Shown piece by piece: positions 15,466-17,392 of a stretch of DNA of 17,392 nucleotides. Source of the stretch: JABJJH01 sp047631095 (GTDB lineage Bacteria > Pseudomonadota > Alphaproteobacteria > UBA8366 > GCA-2717185); the NCBI GenBank assembly GCA_047631095.1, contig JBLHZD010000046.1, positions 1-17,392 on the forward strand, given 5' to 3'. Numbering within the stretch: position 1 is the first letter of the stretch; every line of letters starts with the position of its first letter. The position numbers were made by a program, and so were the translations under genes. The notes under the pieces are model-generated. The model worked only from the letters and a program-made list of their open reading frames with translations. It did not search any database and had not been told where the DNA came from.

Positions 15466-15954
15466 ATGACAGATATTTACAAAACAGCCGCCGTCGATGC
15501 GTCCGGAATTGGCGCTGATCATGGTCTGGCGCCGGTCTTGGCGGAACGCAGCGACATCTTGACGATGACCCAGCAAGCCCATGACGCGGCGTTGACCCCG
15601 GTTGACCCCGGCGGCTTGCCCCATGGCCTACGCGCGGCGCTGTCGTGCCGTATGGCGCGTTTGAATGCGGAGGATGCGATGGCCGCGCACTTTCAAGCGA
15701 TGATTGGGTCGGGGTTTGAGAAAATTGATGATCCCTCGTTTGATGGTGACGGGGATGATCGCTTGCGCGCTATTATTCACCATACGGGTTTGGCGACCAC
15801 TGACACGAAATCTGTCGTCAAGACGGATATTGCGGCGCTCAAGAAAGCAGGCGTGTCGGAAGATGATATTGTGCGTCTGTCCGAACTGGTCGCCTTTGTG
15901 AATTATCAAGTGCGTTTGGCCGCAGGCTTAAAGCTGTTGGGAGAAATGTCATGA
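15466..15954 (+). CDS. CMD domain protein (resembles the Avi_7170 family)
   Basis: This 162-residue alpha-helical protein resembles the carboxymuconolactone decarboxylase/AhpD superfamily, in the group I know as the CMD domain protein, Avi_7170 family. That assignment rests on length, the segment LRAALSCRMARLN (about 55-67) and the direct pairing with an Avi_7169-like partner. It has only one Cys (C61), so it lacks the CxxC redox pair of true AhpD enzymes and may be a structural or substrate-binding partner. GATAGG lies 9 nt before the ATG. Its stop overlaps the next start by 4 bases (ATGA at 15951-15954), so the two products are probably made in fixed ratio and may form a complex. A 10-bp tandem repeat lies in the gene at 15591-15610. 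It follows the flavin monooxygenase by 40 bp. Confidence 0.8.
   Translation: MTDIYKTAAVDASGIGADHGLAPVLAERSDILTMTQQAHDAALTPVDPGGLPHGLRAALSCRMARLNAEDAMAAHFQAMIGSGFEKIDDPSFDGDGDDRLRAIIHHTGLATTDTKSVVKTDIAALKKAGVSEDDIVRLSELVAFVNYQVRLAAGLKLLGEMS
15591..15610 (+). repeat. 10-bp tandem duplication in the CMD gene
   Basis: The decamer GTTGACCCCG occurs twice in direct succession at 15591-15600 and 15601-15610. Because 10 is not a multiple of three, the two copies are read in different frames (LTPVDPGG). Gain or loss of one unit would shift the frame, yet the present frame continues to a normal stop coupled with the next gene. Confidence 0.85.
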
Positions 15955-16532
15955 GTGATACCCTTCACGAATTCACAACAACTGTTCCGTTCTGGAAACC
16001 GCGCGTGACGCCCATTGATTTAGCGGACGCCACGCCGGAACAACTGGAGGCGCTGAAGGTGACGCCTTCGAACACCAAGGTATCGGAATATGTTCTGGTG
16101 CTTGCGCGGGACAGCGAAACCTTAAAGGAACGGACGCCGCTGTTTAACGCTATTATGTACAATCGTGGTGGTCTGTCGCGCGCTGAGCGCGAGCTTGGCG
16201 CCGTTGGCGCGTCTGTGGTCAATCGATGCATCTATTGCGCAGCGGTGCATTCCAGTCGGTATAATCTCCTCGCCAAGGATACGGTGGTGATGGAGCGTGT
16301 TTTCGCCGACGGTGAGGCGGCGGCGCTGGAGCCGCGCCAGAACGCCATATTTCAATTTTCGGCTAAATTATCAAAAACACCGGCGGATATTGGTAAAGCC
16401 GACATGGAAAATTTGAAATCGGCGGGATTGGAGCCCAATGAAATACTGGATTTAATTCTGTCGGCGTCGCTGTTTGGTTGGGCGAACAGGCTCATGCACA
16501 CCCTGGGTGACCCAATCAAACGCGAAGACTAA
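15951..16532 (+). CDS. Alkylhydroperoxidase domain protein (AhpD-like, Avi_7169 family-like)
   Basis: This 193-residue protein has the AhpD core. The motif RELGAVGASVVNRCIYCAAVH contains the CxxC pair C93 and C96, the following H100 and an upstream acidic pair E79/E81. These are the residues of the AhpD thiol-peroxidase/disulfide-reductase proton relay. The C-terminal region (about 150-185, with EILDLILSASLFGWANRL) also fits peroxidase-related CMD proteins. The product should reduce peroxides or shuttle thiol electrons in the cytoplasm, and the usual partners would be AhpC or lipoyl proteins, neither of which is seen here. It is translationally coupled to the CMD protein upstream (4-bp overlap) and is the last gene of the operon. 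Members of this family that I know are found next to flavin-dependent oxygenases, which agrees with the monooxygenase two genes upstream. Confidence 0.87.
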   Translation: MSDTLHEFTTTVPFWKPRVTPIDLADATPEQLEALKVTPSNTKVSEYVLVLARDSETLKERTPLFNAIMYNRGGLSRAERELGAVGASVVNRCIYCAAVHSSRYNLLAKDTVVMERVFADGEAAALEPRQNAIFQFSAKLSKTPADIGKADMENLKSAGLEPNEILDLILSASLFGWANRLMHTLGDPIKRED

Positions 16533-16566
16533 GGCGATAGCGCCATACGGAAATAGCCGGTTCCGT
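16533..16566. terminator. Possible bidirectional terminator between convergent genes
   Basis: Two small hairpins lie directly after the operon's last stop codon: GGCG-atag-CGCC at 16533-16544 and ACGGAA-(8 nt)-TTCCGT at 16547-16566. Position between two convergent genes fits a terminator. There is no U-run on either strand, so intrinsic termination would be weak. The call is tentative. Confidence 0.3.
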
Positions 16567-16568
16567 CA

Positions 16569-17204
16569 CTAGGGTAATGTTGGCTCAGTTGATTTCACCG
16601 ACGCGCGGTTGCGCATAGCGTCCCACCAACGGCGTAAGCCAGGCGTGTTCTGCGCGATCGTTTCACCCTCCGGCGTCCCTAAAAAATAGAAATAATTTGG
16701 TATTAAATGGAGATCGGCGAGACTGAGATGGTCGCCGACGAGAGTCTCTCGCTCACCAACAAAGGCCTCCAGCACCGCGAACGCTTTATTTGCTTTTTGC
16801 GCAGCGGCCTTGATCAAATTTTCCTTCGGATTACGGCCCGCCATTGGCGCGAGAATACGTTCAGTAAGAATTACGCCAAGCGCCGGGGCGAATGTATAGG
16901 CGTCGAGTATCGCGCAAATTTGAGTCATTCTCGCGCGATCCAGGGCGATGGCGGGTTGTAACGCCGGGCCGTCAAACGCCTCATCGATATACCGGCAGAT
17001 CGCGACGGTTTCATACAAGACGATATCGCCGTGGGTGAACGCAGGCGCTTTGCCAAAAGGATGACGTGCGTGTTGCGCCGACGGAACGCCGTCCAAAATG
17101 TCAAAGCTGTCATGCGTATAGGTAACGCCCTTTTCCAGTAACGCGAGGCGAACCGTACGGACATAGGTGCTGTAAGCAGGACCATGGAGAATAGGAAGCG
17201 TCAT
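16569..17204 (-). CDS. Glutathione S-transferase family protein
   Basis: This 211-residue protein has the two-domain cytosolic GST layout. In the thioredoxin-like N-domain the cis-Pro is P54 (GKAPAF), and the glutathione-contact acidic/hydroxyl pair is E65-T66 (LYETVAICRYID). A Tyr/Ser-rich stretch after strand 1 (GPAYSTYVR, about 8-16) could supply the catalytic hydroxyl. The all-helical C-domain holds the N-capping box LSLADL (S161, D164). The role would be conjugation of glutathione to an electrophile, or a related isomerase or peroxidase reaction; the subclass is not clear. The ATG at 17204 places the protein start just before strand 1. An ATG at 17216 is also in frame, and neither has a convincing ribosome binding site. 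The gene converges on the operon with a 36-bp gap and may serve detoxification beside the pathway. Confidence 0.9.
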   Translation of the reverse strand: MTLPILHGPAYSTYVRTVRLALLEKGVTYTHDSFDILDGVPSAQHARHPFGKAPAFTHGDIVLYETVAICRYIDEAFDGPALQPAIALDRARMTQICAILDAYTFAPALGVILTERILAPMAGRNPKENLIKAAAQKANKAFAVLEAFVGERETLVGDHLSLADLHLIPNYFYFLGTPEGETIAQNTPGLRRWWDAMRNRASVKSTEPTLP

Positions 17205-17332
17205 AGAAACAACCATAAAGCAGGATAAGCTAGTGGATAGGCCGGAACAAAGGAGTCCGAAGCGGGATTCCTTGTAAGGTTATTATGTGCAAATCTGGAG
17301 TATGCGCACAGGAAGGGAGCGTTAGAAATTCC

Positions 17333-17368
17333 GTGTCATTTCTTTAAACTGAAGAAAAGGAATGACAC
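17333..17368 (+). promoter_or_regulatory. 13-bp hairpin covering the ribosome binding site of the right-edge gene
   Basis: GTGTCATT (17333-17340) pairs exactly with AATGACAC (17361-17368). The stem continues through one T-G wobble (17341/17360) and four more pairs (17342-17345 with 17356-17359), closing a 10-nt loop. The right arm contains the purine-rich AAAGGAA and ends one base before the ATG at 17369. Folded RNA would hide the ribosome binding site. Alternatively the dyad is a DNA operator. Confidence 0.6.
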
Positions 17369-17392
17369 ATGCGAAATGACTTTGATTTTGAG
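17369..17392 (+). CDS. Start of an unidentified gene (runs off the right edge)
   Basis: Eight codons (MRNDFDFE) follow an ATG at 17369 that has AAGGAA about 8 nt upstream. The frame stays open to the window end. The sequence is too short to name a family. The call rests on the ribosome binding site, the hairpin that overlaps it, and the unassigned ~150 bp upstream, which fits a promoter region divergent from the GST gene. Confidence 0.45.

Overview
The window looks like a chromosomal segment of a moderately GC-rich proteobacterium, most likely an alphaproteobacterium. That is my inference from codon use, clear Shine-Dalgarno sites and the mix of catabolic families (TfdA-like dioxygenase, DUF1761, paired acyl-CoA dehydrogenases, CMD/AhpD proteins). 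No phage, insertion sequence, CRISPR array, tRNA or rRNA was seen. Coding density is high and no gene-free gap exceeds about 170 bases.

Left part (1-8346). The window opens inside a dienelactone hydrolase-like gene, followed at 33 bp by a protein with four tandem rhodanese domains, only two of which keep the active-site cysteine. An MFS transporter converges on it from the minus strand. The MFS gene is divergent from a TfdA-type Fe(II)/2-oxoglutarate dioxygenase, which shares a ~165-bp control region with it. Next comes a translationally coupled RND efflux pair (periplasmic adaptor plus 1030-residue permease) without an outer-membrane channel gene.

Middle (8384-9674, minus strand). A small two-helix membrane protein with a Gly-rich tail lies downstream of a beta-hydroxyacid dehydrogenase of the 3-hydroxyisobutyrate dehydrogenase type. 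The latter is divergent from the large plus-strand cluster.

Main cluster (9843-16532, plus strand). Seven closely spaced genes read as one operon: zinc alcohol dehydrogenase, two different acyl-CoA dehydrogenases, a DUF1761 membrane protein, an FAD/NAD(P)H monooxygenase of the FMO/Baeyer-Villiger type, and a CMD-domain protein coupled by a 4-bp overlap to an AhpD-like peroxidase. Together they look like an oxidative catabolic route in which alcohol oxidation, acyl-CoA desaturation and flavin-dependent oxygenation are combined with peroxide or thiol-redox protection. The substrate cannot be read from the sequence. This cluster is the best candidate for an uncharacterised system.

Right end (16569-17392). 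A glutathione S-transferase gene converges on the operon. The first codons of another plus-strand gene follow; its ribosome binding site is buried in a 13-bp hairpin. A second structural oddity is a perfect 13+1+13-bp palindrome inside the monooxygenase coding sequence.
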